Assembly: GCA_022478985.1 (NCBI GenBank)
Contig: JAKSZP010009541.1
Location: forward strand, 1 to 64,000
DNA: 64,000 nucleotides
Reading direction: 5' to 3'
Origin: Massospora cicadina
Lineage: Eukaryota; Entomophthoromycota; Entomophthoromycetes; Entomophthorales; Entomophthoraceae
In this document: piece by piece, positions 33,830 through 46,057 of the stretch
Position numbering within the stretch: the stretch's first letter is position 1
Layout of the letters: each line of letters starts with the position of its first letter
The notes under the pieces: model-generated
Told to the model about the DNA's origin: nothing
What the model saw: the letters and a program-made list of their open reading frames with translations, nothing else
Databases searched by the model: none
Made by a program: the position numbers and the translations under genes

Positions 33830-34829
33830 TGTAAGTCTTGAAGAGCAACACCTGAAGCTTAATCAAGAGGAATTCCTGTTTCAGACCAAAAAGGGGAGGA
33901 ATCCAGCGGCCATCCTCTTATCTCCATGGGTGATTTAGCCCATGTGGTAGATGAGATGGGTGATGTCGTACCCCTTGAAAATCGCGCCTCTCCCCCTGTG
34001 CCATCCACCTATGAGTTGGTCCAGAAACTTCAGTGTGTGTTGTGATGTGGCGGAGACTAAGGGCTATAGCCAAAAGAGGGTTGACAGCGATTTTATCCTT
34101 CAAGAGGTTGTCTCTACTAGTTTGAGTTCTGCTAATAAGGTCAAATCTAAAAACCATCCAAAATTTTAATCAAACTGGTTTCAGGATCAGAAACCCCAAC
34201 TGACATTCGCCTCCGCCTCAAGCAATATCAAGCTTGTCCCTGAAAGGTAGATGCACAATTAACTCCTTCCCTGATCAATGGGACCACCCATAAGTGGCCT
34301 GGCCATGGATGCAATCTGCAATCTGCCAGATGAAGCGTTGCCAATCTGCCAAGTGAAATCGTCTGAGAGGGAAAATTTAGTGATAAAATTTAACCTAAGT
34401 TGGCTGGCCAAGACGAGACTTATTTAGCATAGTGAAGGTTTTAATAATGTCAATCTGCTGTAACCCAATTGCTGACTTGTTCCCAACAGTGAATGAATTT
34501 GTTCACATTCCCTAGATTAGTGAGTTTATAATGGTGTGGACTTAACAGGTTCCGCTGGCACTCCTTATCTTCTCATTTCCCATTTTTAGACTTAGTAGAA
34601 ATTATTAAAAAAATTAAGTCTATTTTTGAGTTAAAGAAGTCTGCCAGAATTTTAGTGGCTATAATTTCTTTTTTGATAGTTCCTAGCTAGTGCTCACATT
34701 TGCCTTATTTCTTTTGCATCCCTATCTATATGGATGGCTGTACTGGAGGTATTCTGGATGGTGTTTTTAGTGGTAACTCATCCTGGGTGACAGCTCAGTC
34801 TTTTATTATTGTTAACACGCTCCATGACA
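33830..34829 (+). repeat. C 3' LTR
   Basis: 1000 bp direct repeat of 12683-13667. The frame from 33951 is open for 72 codons (SYPLKIAPLPLCHPPMSWSR) directly after DLAHVVDE at 33932. The terminal Trp-rich block (SIWMAVLEVFWMVFLVVTHP) is at about 34727-34786. It ends CCATGACA. Confidence 0.9.
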
Positions 34830-37541
34830 TATCTTTCTTTCAATAGTTTGAAGGCCACGCCTTCCCAATAACTGAATTGATTACTCATTTTTTTCTTAAT
34901 GTTTGTCAAGTGGGTTGAATTGTTGCAATTTGGTATGACTAACCATATGAAAAAACCCTATATTTTATGAAATTACTATTTGATTATTTCATATTAAAGC
35001 TTGGATCATCATTGCCTTTTCCATAAACGTTGATCTACCTTGTCTTGATCAGCTATATTAAACAAAGTTTACTAAGCATTATAATCATAAGTATTGAAAA
35101 TGTTGTGAGCAATGTCTTGCCATCCCGCAGCTGCAGACCCTAAATAATTAATTAACTTGAGTTGCATTGCCCCCATGTGTCAGACTTTTGGATGTTTTAT
35201 CTGCTAAGAAGTACAAGGTATCAAATGGTTCTATTTATTTTACAGTTTCTTAAGAATTCTACTTGGAAAATTAGATAAACTAGCTCTAAAGTTTGCACCC
35301 ACATTAACCTAAAATTAGTTATTCCACCTGGTTAAAACCAGCCCCTTTATAGACATGAAAGGGCTTTAAGGGGGTGAAATTATTTTCCTAACCTATCAGA
35401 AGCCAGAGAGTAGACAACCAACTGAAATAAAGCTACTTCTATTGGTGTATCCCCCATTAGGTTGGGTTCACCTAGTTCGAAAAAAAGAAATGAATCTACT
35501 TCTGAGCTGACTGATTAGTTAATTTTTAATTATATCATTACAAATGGTTACATCAACTAAACATCTGACCAAACGATAAGCTTTAAGTTATTTTAAAAAA
35601 ACACCAAAAGCTCATATTAGTGATTGACTTGAAAAGTTGCTCCAAATTTTAACATGCTTTAGCCTCTATCAGAAATTTTTGAGTTTTAATGTAACTTCAG
35701 AAAATTGGATGATAATGATTATAAAACTTTACTCCGGGTTTCGTGCTCAACACATAAATCAGTAGGTACAACCACAAAGCTCCAAAAGCCTTGCAAGATC
35801 GAACTTTTTGTGATGTTAACAAATCATTGCAATGTTTAAACAATCATGACACCTGGCTATCTTCACGTGTTTTCCCTAATAACCATATTGACTGATAACA
35901 TATATAGTTGGAATGTCTTGTAATCATAGCATTGATCCTTAGATAAATTCTATGCTTTTCCTTGTTTTAAAAATATTATATAAACCCCTATCTATTAGGA
36001 ATTAAAGATTTTATACCATATTTATTTTCTGGTCAATTTCCTATTCTATTTGTGGTTACATTTAGGCCCCAAATTTTCGATAGCTGCTAAGATTTATTGC
36101 TTTCACAACTATCATTATTGTTCAAAACCCGAGACTAAGCACTTGTGAGCAGCACCATAATCAGGATTTCAACATCATGGCTTTGTTGGTTTACTTAGTA
36201 TATTATTATCATCCTTAGTTTCAGCGCCGCTCAAAATGTGTAATATATGAGTTTATCATACTAAGATTTGCCCCTTGCGTTAGCATAAAATTGTAAACTA
36301 TTCAGTTTATTTTTGCTTGTTTTTCAGAAAAATTATTCAAGAGCCCAATATTCCTAAGATAATATTTATCACCAAGTATCTGATAACAATAGGTATTATT
36401 TTATTTAGGTTACAAAGAAGGAATCAGGAATGGAAATGGGATATTCTTATATTTTTACTATTTGTCTCTTAAGCTAGCACAACTAAGAAAAAACCTCTTG
36501 TGAGCCCTTCCACCATCTTCAGTACTAGATACAATGGTGTAAATTACTCAGGTATGTTTGAAATCATTGAAACTGCATTAGTTTTATTCTCTTTTTTATC
36601 CCAGGTATCTGTCATAATACAAATCTCCTGTATTTAGTGCAAACTTGCCTTGCTAACTGCAATTGACGCCAAAGCATCAATAGCAACAAATCCCATTATT
36701 TAAGTAAAGCTTTATTGGTGTCAGGAACCACCCTGATAGGCTAACGCCCTAACTTCCTTTTGTTTTATCTCTATTATCATTTGCAAAAAGAAAAATAACA
36801 AGAGGGGAGGGTAGGAAGCAATATTTATCCTAATCAGTATTAATGTCCTTATAAAAGTAAACCTACACTAGAGTATTAACAAGTTTTACTTTGCTAGGGT
36901 AACTACAAATTTCTTAGCAAACCAATCATCCTATTGAATTAGTAAAAATCACCAAACTTCTTGATGAATATTATTAGTATAATGTTTATTATCTAGGTGT
37001 AGAACAGATACTTCAGCTACTTTTTATATTTCATTTTAGATGCCTATGAACTAAGATCTTTTATTTTAACTTTTAATTCATAGCTTATTTGGCTTAGTAG
37101 ATATGAGAAGCTTTAGATTTTTATGTGTTTTCACATTTTATTATAAACTTCTAGTTTTAAACTCTAATCTTCAAAAGCCCTTACCCCCTGAGAACCTAAC
37201 ACCTAAGGTTTATTTATATACCAATGTTTTGAACTTAAACTTGTACATGTGATAATTTTTATACAAAAGTACTATATTTGAATAATTTGTAATAGAATTC
37301 ATTAAATAACATTAGAACTGATTTTTAACATATTAAAAACCTTTAATGGACAATTAGTATAGGTAATTTAAATCTTTGACTGAACTATCATTTAAGATTT
37401 TAAAAAACCAGCTTTTGTGGTTTAAAAATCTTTTTTTACAAAACTGACATTTAGATATATATTTTTTTATTTTTACTAGCTATAAAATTAAAGAATAAAA
37501 TCCTTTACTTACTTTAGATTTAATACCTAAGAGGCACATAA
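34830..37541. other. AT-rich spacer, no gene seen
   Basis: 2.7 kb without a usable frame on either strand. I see no LTR terminus, RT, integrase or transposase motif. A short minus-strand stretch near 36722-36760 resembles the head of the SINE at 45418 but is too weak to annotate. It may be relic host or older repeat DNA; it is the continuation of 10735-12682 interrupted by C. Confidence 0.4.
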
Positions 37542-38827
37542 TTTCATGGTTGCATATGATTGAAAGCAGACCGCCCATCCACTCTGATTTTGTTATTACC
37601 CAATTAAAGGCCCAGAATGCTAGGGTAATAAATGAACTAGAGAGTTTGATATGAGATGTTTTTAGAATTAAGTAAGGAGTATTATAGTTCAGATGCATTT
37701 TAGAGCCCATAACATTCCAGAAGGGTGCAATGTGAGCAACTCCATGTGTGATAGAGGCAGGGAGGGTGACAGCTTCTCCAGTTTTGTGGCTGTTGGTTAT
37801 TTTATAACAGATCAGAATGGTATTGTTATATATATTAGATGAATCTTTCCAAATTGGTTACATATTGGTAGAATAAACTGAGGTTGCGGGGGTAAAAACA
37901 TGCATTGCAGAGCAACAATAGTGATTGGTAATGTAAGTTTTATATGTTCAATCACCACATAGTAAGTCGCTGGATATATGGATCAAAACATCTATTAGAT
38001 AGAAGTGATAGAATTCTGTGGAGGATGTCATGAATTGTCAGATTGACTTAAAAGCCTATTGTGTGTTGTGGAGTACAAGTTCCACACTAAGCAAGATAAT
38101 GGAAAAGATGGCTCATTTATGATAATTAAATATAGAAGGTAAACTGGCAATATACCTTAGAGAGGTGTGGTTTGTGAGGAGAATGTCTTTAACCCTCTAA
38201 GAAAAGATTGTTGATAAAAGCAGTTTATATGTACTCAAGATTGCGCTTTCACCTATAGAGATTATAGAAAAAACCAGGATACTGCCATAAGTTTTACCAT
38301 AAGGCCAACTAAAAGGTAAAATAAGGCGGATGAGTATATATTAATAAAAACCCTTTATCTGAAAAGGGACAAACAACAAAAAGAGATTGATCAGGAAAAA
38401 CTAATTTAGGGAAATCTGGGCCTCAAACCCTTTGTTAAGCTTGTAAACGACTCTGTCATTATAATGATGCTACCACTGATAGTGATTTTATACCTCAAAT
38501 ATTCACAAATTCAATACTTTGATTTTAACTGAACCCCACCATTACTTGTAATAAAAATTTCTAAACAAATTAGATCAACGTTTTGAAAAAAATTTTATGA
38601 AACATCACCATTTACATACTAACGTTAAATCTTAAACCTAGTTATGTAAAATCTGTGACCTCATCAATTGATTCCTAAAGATTAACCTGGGACTGCTTGG
38701 CTTTAACAAAGCGTTTATCCATGGTATATCTAAGGTGAGGGAGGGCGGCCAAATTAGATCCTATAGTCTGGCTCATCTCCTTATCCTCATGATCCATTCC
38801 CACAAATATGACAATTTAACCATGACA
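37542..38827 (-). repeat. H 3' LTR
   Basis: Matches the right copy best over 38090-38827 (for example GAGTATATATTA, AATGATGCTA.CAC.GATAGT and the ATCC(AT)TCCCACAA block). The left border is inferred from a CATGAAA end on the minus strand. The minus strand codes LPHLRYTMDKRFV near 38750-38700, the LTR motif of family A, and LAFWAFNWVITKSEW near 37615, the terminal Trp-rich block of D and B. Confidence 0.65.
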
Positions 38828-40330
38828 ATCCTCTCCGTCTTTTTTGAGTGTTACTCCTCCCCCAGGGGCGTCAGTCAGTGAAAAGTTCTTGTAAGCTGGG
38901 GGTAGCTTCATGGACGCAATTATGGTGGTAGGCTTGGTACCCTCGGCTTTAGGGAAATGCTCATGGAAAGTAGTAATCAAGTCCTAATCATGAGCACTAT
39001 TATAAGCTGAAGCCCAGCTATTCTCTGCGTCATCACACCCTTCCAAGATACCAGGTACTCAAGGCTTCTTTTTGACCAACTAGAGGCCATAATCCCCTAC
39101 ACTTCCTACTCTAGTTCTCCATCCACAAAGTATAACTCTGGTATTTATGGAGGAGACCCCTAGAACTGTGTCAATTTATTCTCATAGAAATTTTTAAATT
39201 GGTTTTCTCTGGAAGCTCCAACTGATATAAGGCATGGCCCACCCTTCTGACAATATGGTAAGGTTCTATCCTCTTTTGTCCCAGCTTCTAGCACATCTGC
39301 TTGATGGGAATATTATTAGCTTCAAACATCACTTGATCCCTCCTTATAATCTTCCCTACCCTTCTCTTACTATCCACATTCTCATTGTAGGTCTTCATAG
39401 CTGCGTCAAAATCGGTGTTTAACTCCTTGTGTACTTCCTTGATGAACTTGGCTCAGTCCACCACGGCTTCCACCTTAGACCCATAGCTGGGCTCCATGTT
39501 TAAGGAAGAATTGTACCCATAGTTGGCGAAGAATGAAGAATATAAATAAGGAGTGCGGGGCGTTGTTATAGCTAGACTGTTCCAAAAAGAGATATGAGGC
39601 CAAGTCTGAGTAGTCAGATGCCATATAGCACTGGAGAAATTGCTTCAAATATTGTTTTACTCATTCTTTCTGCCCATCAGAATGAGGGTGGAAAGCACTA
39701 GAATGGAACTGGAGAATTTGAAAAGTCTTGCACAATTTCTATCAGAATAAAGATGCAAACTGCGGCCTGCAGTTACTAATAATCTCCTGGGGAACCTCAT
39801 GGGTAGAAAAAATGTGGGAAACGAACAGCTTGGCCATCTGAGCTGCCGTTATTATGGTGTGATTGAAATAAAAATGTCAAACTTGGAAACTAGTCCAATG
39901 CTACCATGATAGCTTTTTACCCATCAGAGATTTGTAGCTTCATGATAAAATCAACTGAAAGGGAGTCTTATGTCCCTCTGCTTTCTGGAATGGTGCCAAC
40001 AACCCTGCAATAGGATGATGATTTGGTTTCATACTGTTATAACAAGCACTCCGTGGTATACCTTACAACCTGAACGAAAATATACTTCCAGTTGTATGTA
40101 CGGTGATAAGCTCCAGGGTTTTGTTTTCCCTGGGTACCCTACATTTATCCCATAATGATGTTCCTTGATTATTTCTAGGCAATTTGTTCCTGCGGTAACC
40201 CACAAAAGTCCCTGAAACCATACCATATCATCCTTCACATGGTACCCCGTCAGTCCATCCTCATAATTCAAAGTGCATTTGGCAATAATTAAAGTATATT
40301 TGGATGATAAAGGGCTGAGAAAGGATGACC
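38828..40330 (-). pseudogene. H integrase, chromodomain and tail relic
   Basis: The Pol tail NFSLTDAPGGGVTLKKDG is at about 38903-38850 on the minus strand. A chromodomain remnant with YLVSWKG-like residues is near 39060-38990. Integrase C-terminal and core fragments fill 39200-40000, including a degraded HPHSDGQKE block near 39680. An 80-codon frame at 40271-40029 covers the zinc region (LTGYHVKDDMVWFQGLLW, then a histidine-rich stretch and YPGKTKPW). Heavily frameshifted. Confidence 0.75.
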
Positions 40331-41680
40331 TTTTTAAAAACTATTATGCTCATCTAGATTCTACATAAAAGCAAGCTTTGGAATGCATGCAAGGGAGGAA
40401 AGTTGCTTAAATGAAATCTTCCATTGGGTATACCCTTTGAGTTTTATGAAGCTACACTTCTTTGGGGTCAGAAACTAACTAGGGTTATGGCTCAAAGCAT
40501 CAGCTAAACCATTATCTCTGCCTTTCGTGAACTCTAGGAGAACACAAATTGGGAAAGGTTCTTATTCCAGAGAGTTTGGCGTGGGTCAGGACATGAGGGG
40601 CTTGTAATACAGCAGAGGCCATTGGTCAGTATGAACGCAGAATGGCAAGGAGAACCATGAAGATGATAGCTTCAATAGGTCAGAGATCCAACTAATTATA
40701 GTTCTTTGTAAAAAAAAGCGTAATTCAAGTCAGGTAAGGACATTTTATTTTAAATATATCCTACAGGATGCTCAACTCCATTTTTGTCCACTTGTAACAG
40801 ATCTGAAGCAATAGCAAGGATGGAGGCATAACTGTACACTACAAATTTCATATTGGGACCAATGTGGTGAAGAACTGAGGTTAGAAAAAAAGTGCACTTC
40901 ACAGTCTGGAGGACATTTTTCAGTTTAGAGAAACACTTAAGAGTTTTTGCCCCGCTGGCTACATACAAAGGTGCCACTACCTCTGAAAGATTTGTCGTTA
41001 ACTTTTTAAGGAAGATGCAAATCCCAAAAGCTCCTCAATTCCTTAACTGAGGTGGTCGTGGTCCATTCCTAAATTTCCTTCTCCTTGTCTGAAGTGATCG
41101 TGTGTCATTTATTAAAAACGATTCTGCTGAAAAAGGTGACTTAAGACTTGTAAAATCACTCTTGCTAATCTTCATCATTAAGTTTGCTGCTCTCAAATGC
41201 TCCACCACTTGCCATAGGTGAATCTCATGGGATGATTGATCAGGGGAGAACGTCAATAGGCTATCCATGTAGGACGCAGCGCATACACTTAACAACTCAC
41301 CCAAATCCACACCAATATGACGCTGTAGAATTTCAGATGCATTATTGAGCCCAAAGGGCATGACCTAGAATTGGGAAATCTCCTTCCTGGTACAAATTGC
41401 AGTGAGCCTTTCCTGGCCCTTTTTGATGAGAATCTTGTTAGAATAGTTTAAAAAATTCAACTTGGAGAAGACTTTAGCCTTCTCGACATAGCGGGCAATT
41501 TGTGCATCCACTGGGATAGGTTGCAGATTGGGTAAGGTAACATTATTTAAGTTATTAAAATCCACGCAAGGGCATTTTGTATCATCTGCTTTTTCCACAA
41601 AGAGTATTGGTGAGCATACCAAAGAGGTATACAGAAAAAATGGCTCTTTTAGAAAGTTGCTCCATAACTAAACATCTAAT
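40331..41680 (-). pseudogene. H RT and RNase H relic
   Basis: Minus strand. RT starts near 41610: SPILFVEKADDTKCPCVDFNN, LNNVTLPNLQPIPVDAQIARY, FSKLNFLNYSNKILIKKGQE, then MPFGLNNASEILQRHIG at 41361-41311. The catalytic box region reads AASYMDSLLTF (YMDS for YxDD) near 41270. The thumb has LRAANLMMKISKSDFTSLKS near 41200. RNase H begins near 40870 (KFVVYSYASILAIASDLLQV) and decays toward 40400. Very close in wording to A1 and A2. Confidence 0.83.
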
Positions 41681-41949
41681 GCTGCCTTTTCCTGCAGAGT
41701 CAAATGGTAAATTGAGGAATGCAAACCAGGTCAACTGTGAGCTTCAATATACAAACGAACTATGAGTGAATCATTAAGACATTTTTTGAGGCCGCAACAA
41801 AAGAAGTCTCCAACCTCTCCAAACAGGGGGTTAGAGGTGCTTCAGGAGTGGGCTTCAGCAAAAGCGTAAGTTAAGCTTATATACATTAGGCCACAGTGGA
41901 AAGTTTCTCAGAGTGCTATCATCTGACATAAAAATTATTAAAGCATGAC

Positions 41950-42300
41950 TACTATTTATGGACAAAGCTAAGTTATTGGCTTCAAATTGGATTTCATATC
42001 AAATTTTCTCCAACAACACACTCCCAAGATGTATGGGTACAGCAGATTTTGATTGCCAAGAAGCGTTCATCCAATTGGGATGTACCAACTTGATTATCAA
42101 CAAGACCCTGAACCTTAGGCATTGGAAAAACCAGGGATGCACTTGCCCTAATCATACCACCAGGTGATTAGCGTAACCCATGGTAGTTTGACAGGTCTAG
42201 ATCAATATAATTCTCTGAGGCCCATTATCCACTAAAATTGTTGTCTTAAAATTCCTTGAGGGGGAAGAAAAATTAGCAGACAGCAAAATAACATATGATA
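41950..42300 (-). pseudogene. H protease relic
   Basis: The minus strand at about 42255-42220 reads TILVDNG where A2 has TILVDTGA: same position, but the active-site Thr is replaced. About 70 nt on, SPGGMIRASASLVFPMPKV and LVDNQVG match SPGGTIRGASSQGIP and LVDYQVG of A2, which fixes the assignment. Inactive. Confidence 0.7.
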
Positions 42301-44644
42301 TTTATTATTTGATGCAGATAATGCCTTAAACCCAAATTTGGATCATCTTTAGACTTAATCACATCACTATGATGGGGTTTTCCATCAAAAAAGGGGCGGA
42401 GGATAGTTTGCCACTCTTATCACTGATGGTATATATTCTATGGTATCCTCAGCAGCAGCATATTTACCAACGTTTTATAATAATAGCTTGTTAAAATTAC
42501 TGAGTTTGGAAAATCATTTCATGATCAAACACAAATTCTCAGGAGTGATGTGATAAACAGGAATTTGGTTCAATATGGATTTTCAAGAGCTTCTGAACGG
42601 TTCATTTTTATTATAAGATTTGCTTTAAAAATGGCGTTTCAGGTTGAAAAGGCATCAACCCCAATTCAGTAGCTTTTTGGCATTGTTAATCATTTCCATG
42701 ACAATGATACTCTTTTCCATTGAGAAAATACATTCTGAGAGGTATAGTTTCATAATGGGAAGTTTATCAGATAATATTAATTAAAATGGTGGGCTATACC
42801 CAACCAACTCTCAAGTTTCATTAAGAGCAATGGCGTGGCACTGGAAGATGCCGCCATTTCCAATAGAGTAATATGTTTTCTGAGGGCGGTATTATAGGGT
42901 AGTCATGGTTGAAACATCCCCATTTAGATAACTCAAACACTTAACAATTAATTTGGGGCTAACCCCATGCCAATCCTCTTCTTTTAGCACTAGGTGGTCC
43001 CAACCTAAAGGGGTATACATCGATCTACCCCCTGCTGACCCTCAAATTTCCCTGAGAGTGAAGACCAGACAGTGGAAGTAGCCTCAATTTGTAAAAGGAA
43101 ATTTAGCTTTTCAGGAGTGGTACTACAGGGTTAGCTTCTATTGAAACCTTTGCAGCCTAGTATCTGAAACATTTACATAATATCTTGGACTTGGGACCCT
43201 GCCCACCCTCAGATTCACCCAGAAAGGAAGATATGGGAGATGGAGAAGCCATCATTGACAAAAAGGAATTGGCATTTTCAAGGCTAGTGTTTATAGGGGG
43301 TTGACCCCAGTAAAACACACACAGCCAAATTATTGGACCCCCTGGTAAGACTTATATATGTGACTGGATGATAAGCCTAAATTATCAATTGGCTGATCAT
43401 TGGTTATCTGCCAGAAACAAGATGAGAAGTATTTTAATAATTTAATGGGATTGATATTGGTCAACAATAAGTGAGCAGACCTTGGCTGAATTTGGAAATC
43501 CTGCCAGAACCTCCAATGACGAACTTATAACAAGGAATTTAGAGAAGCTGAGTTAGCTGTACCATTTGGGCAAGAAGTGCTGTAGGTTTAGTGTATAAAA
43601 GAAAATGAAGAATTAGGAGAGGGAATTTTTTTAGATAGTAACACATAGTGAGACTCTATGGTGTAAATCCCAAAGGCAAGATGGTAGTGTAACTTTGCCA
43701 TAGTAACAAAGACTGTTTTTATCAGAGCTCCAGGCTGTAATGATCAAAAAAGTTTTAGATTTTGACTACCATCTTTCCTTAGGATTAGCGAATGGACGTC
43801 AAAAGATTGTCTGATATGAGGTTTCCTTGAGGTAAGTTTTGACCTATCATACTCACCAATTCAACCTCAGATTTAGGGAAATTCAAAAATGAGAAAAGAT
43901 GACACAAAATAAATGAGGACTTCAACCATGAATTCAGCCTTATTTTTTTATTAATATGTTAAACATGCAAAGAAATTTAAATCTCAATAAGATGGTACCA
44001 TGAGTGACACATGGAAAATCCAGTGGATTAAAAACCCCCGGGGGATTTGGCGCCTCCAATTGGAGCCCAGAGACAACATTTTTATTAGGCACAAAAGCTA
44101 GGTTCAACGTAAATTAACAGGTAACACGGCAAGGGTGGCCCTGAGGCCACTAGAGAGACCCAAACAAGATTGGGTAACAAGAAAGAATTCTGAATTGAGT
44201 TCAGATTCACTTAGGACTAACCTTTTAAGGTCTCCCTTATGAGGAACCCCTCTTACACTATTCTTTAGGCCCTTAAGAGCATAAATAATAGCTTTGGGAG
44301 GGGCACAGCCCAGCGCTGAGCCCCGCATAAACTGAAAAGTTACTAGAAAGCATTTTGACTCAAAATTCAATTTCTAAATCTCAAGTTGAAATGTAACAAT
44401 CAGTTTGGCCTGACCGTCACACTAGCTTCCATTTTATATTTTTACACATTTGAGGAAAAGCAATCGCCATATCACCTTTCCATTGCATCAGTGGTTATTC
44501 CTCCTGTGCAAACCCTTCCACCAGATTGCTACCATCCGCTGGAAATCCAACACCCCTCTTCAGTTGGGTCAGAAATTCACAAAAAAGTGATTAAATCAGG
44601 GAATTAGATGTTTCAAGTGGAGCACACCACACCCAAGTATCCAC
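42301..44644 (-). other. H gag-position region, unrecognised
   Basis: 2.3 kb between protease and 5' LTR. An 88-codon minus-strand frame at 44370-44104 and a 73-codon plus-strand frame at 44386-44607 are open, but neither shows a capsid or zinc-knuckle pattern. It would be gag by position; I cannot support it from sequence. Confidence 0.35.
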
Positions 44645-46039
44645 TGATGGGCTGATTACAGTTTTTTAAATACTGATACTTTGACAATGTCAGGACAAAA
44701 TAAGACCTGGACCTTACGGAAATATAGAAATATGGCCTCAATGGTGTCAAAATTGACTGAGCATAAAGAGTCCACAGAAGTTTGGAAGGAAGAACACATG
44801 GTGCCCAGCATCAAGGAGTCATTTAAACCTTCTACCACCCTCCAAAACCAATACTGGGGTCTAAAAATTATCAATAGCCAAGCAAAAGCGCTGGGAAAAA
44901 CTTTCAGTCACTCAGCATTCAACAAGTGCAAGTGCAAACTTTTTTTACAAAAATTGGCATAAAATTTATAACAAATTAATGTCTGTGCAGAAGGGTCCTG
45001 AACGGTCCAAAACTTCCAGGTACTCACAGGAAGGGCGGGAGCCCTACCATAGGAATTAAAAATAGAAATGCTGAGCTGACCGTCTTCAAAACAAATAAAA
45101 ATGCTATGGTTAGAAGCATTAGAACCACAGAGCACAGCCAATGTACTATTACCACTGTGAAAAAACCCACATATAATAAATTTTAACCAGTAAAATAGAA
45201 AGTTTGGTCATCTAAAGTGAGAGAGAGTGACTTTAATTCTCCAAGAAAAGACTATTGATATAAGCAGTGTGCATATACCCAGGACAGTTCTTGCACCTTC
45301 AGAGCTTTATAAAATAAACCCAAGATACTTCCTGAAAATTATACCATGAGGATAGAAAATGTACCATAAGGTGGACGAGTATATATTATATAAAAGTTTT
45401 TATTTAAAAGGAGATGACTAGAGAAGTGGATAGCATAGTGGGGTGGTTCCTGCTCCACTCTGGGTCAGGTTTTGATTGAAACAGGTTTGGTACCAGCACA
45501 GGCTAGGAAACTTAGCGTAGTATATTTGTCCCAACGTCAACCTTCTTCCTTTATTTTTTTTTTTTTTTAAAAGGAGATGAACAACAAAAAATTGAAAGGG
45601 AGAAACTAGTTTAAACCTTTTTTACCTGTGCTTTGATCACTTTGTTGGTCTTAGAAATGACTCTGTACAATAGAATGATGCTATCACAGATGGTAGTTTT
45701 ATAGCTCAATATGCACAAACATAAGAATTTGATTTCAACTGATCTCTACCATTATTTGTAATAGAAAAATTTTATGAATGAATTATATCCACGTTCAAAA
45801 AATAAAATGTATTGAATCATCATCACTTATACTATAAATATAAATTTTTATATTGTTTTATAACATCTGTGATGTCAGCATGAGATTCCTTAGGATCAAC
45901 CTGAGCCTTATTAGCCTAAACCCAGAATTTATCCACAGTTTTTTAAGTCAAGGAGGGTGGCTAACTTGACTCCTCTGGCATGTCATCTCCTCCTAATCCT
46001 TGTGATCCACTCCCACAATTATGTCATCTAACCATGACA
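44645..46039 (-). repeat. H 5' LTR (inner edge approximate)
   Basis: The right part (about 45190-46039) aligns with 38100-38827 by eye. It contains a SINE at 45418-45565 that the left copy lacks. The inner edge is put at 44645 because the length without the SINE then fits the left copy, and the minus strand there gives LTR end CCATCA followed by TGGATACTTGGG, a possible primer-binding site. Confidence 0.55.
45418..45565 (+). mobile_element. tRNA-derived SINE
   Basis: About 150 bp inserted in the H 5' LTR. It begins with a pol III box A-like TGGATAGCATAGTGG (45428-45442) and has a box B-like GGTTTTGATT at 45469-45478. It continues with an unrelated body and ends in a T-rich tail (45551-45568). 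The duplication AAAAGGAGATGA flanks it at 45406-45417 and 45569-45580, extendable by three T. The other H LTR near 38355-38380 has the uninterrupted site, so this is an insertion. Confidence 0.78.
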
Positions 46040-46057
46040 TGATTGCCTTTATATTAG
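46040..46057. other. 18-bp remnant between H and G
   Basis: Flanking DNA between the H 5' LTR and the left LTR of G. Its last five bases, ATTAG, are the left target duplication of G (AGTAG at 55502-55506). Confidence 0.6.

Larger units (their letters stand above)
12683..34829 (+). mobile_element. Element C: chromovirus split by nested insertions
   Basis: Two direct repeats (12683-13667 and 33830-34829) flank a plus-strand Pol whose integrase stops at 17169 and resumes at 33388. The 16.2 kb between is element E and its own insertions, bordered by the 5-bp duplication CTCGC. Without E, C is about 5.9 kb, like B. LTR starts are TGTAATTCTTGAAGAG and TGTAAGTCTTGAAGAG. No target duplication of C itself is evident (GTTTT and TATCT). 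Confidence 0.9.
37542..46039 (-). mobile_element. Element H: minus-strand chromovirus
   Basis: Direct repeats at about 37542-38827 and 44645-46039 flank a minus-strand Pol. The outer ends at 38827 and 46039 both read CCATGACA on the plus strand, that is LTR starts TGTCATGGTTA on the minus strand, as in family A. Pol sequence is closest to A within the window. No target duplication was recognised (CATAA and TGATT), so the left border is approximate. Confidence 0.8.

Noticed and set aside
36600..36765. Second SINE copy on the minus strand
   Set aside because: GGGTGGTTCCTG with a box A-like stretch is present near 36722-36750, but no box B, tail or flanking duplication could be found.
44050..44075. 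CTCCAATTGGAG palindrome as the H primer-binding site
   Set aside because: It resembles the B and C U5/PBS repeat, but would make the right LTR about 0.5 kb longer than the left one even without the SINE. The border at 44645 fits better. Kept only as an alternative.
45551..45568. T-run as a pol III or intrinsic terminator
   Set aside because: It is the tail of the SINE, directly adjoining the target duplication.
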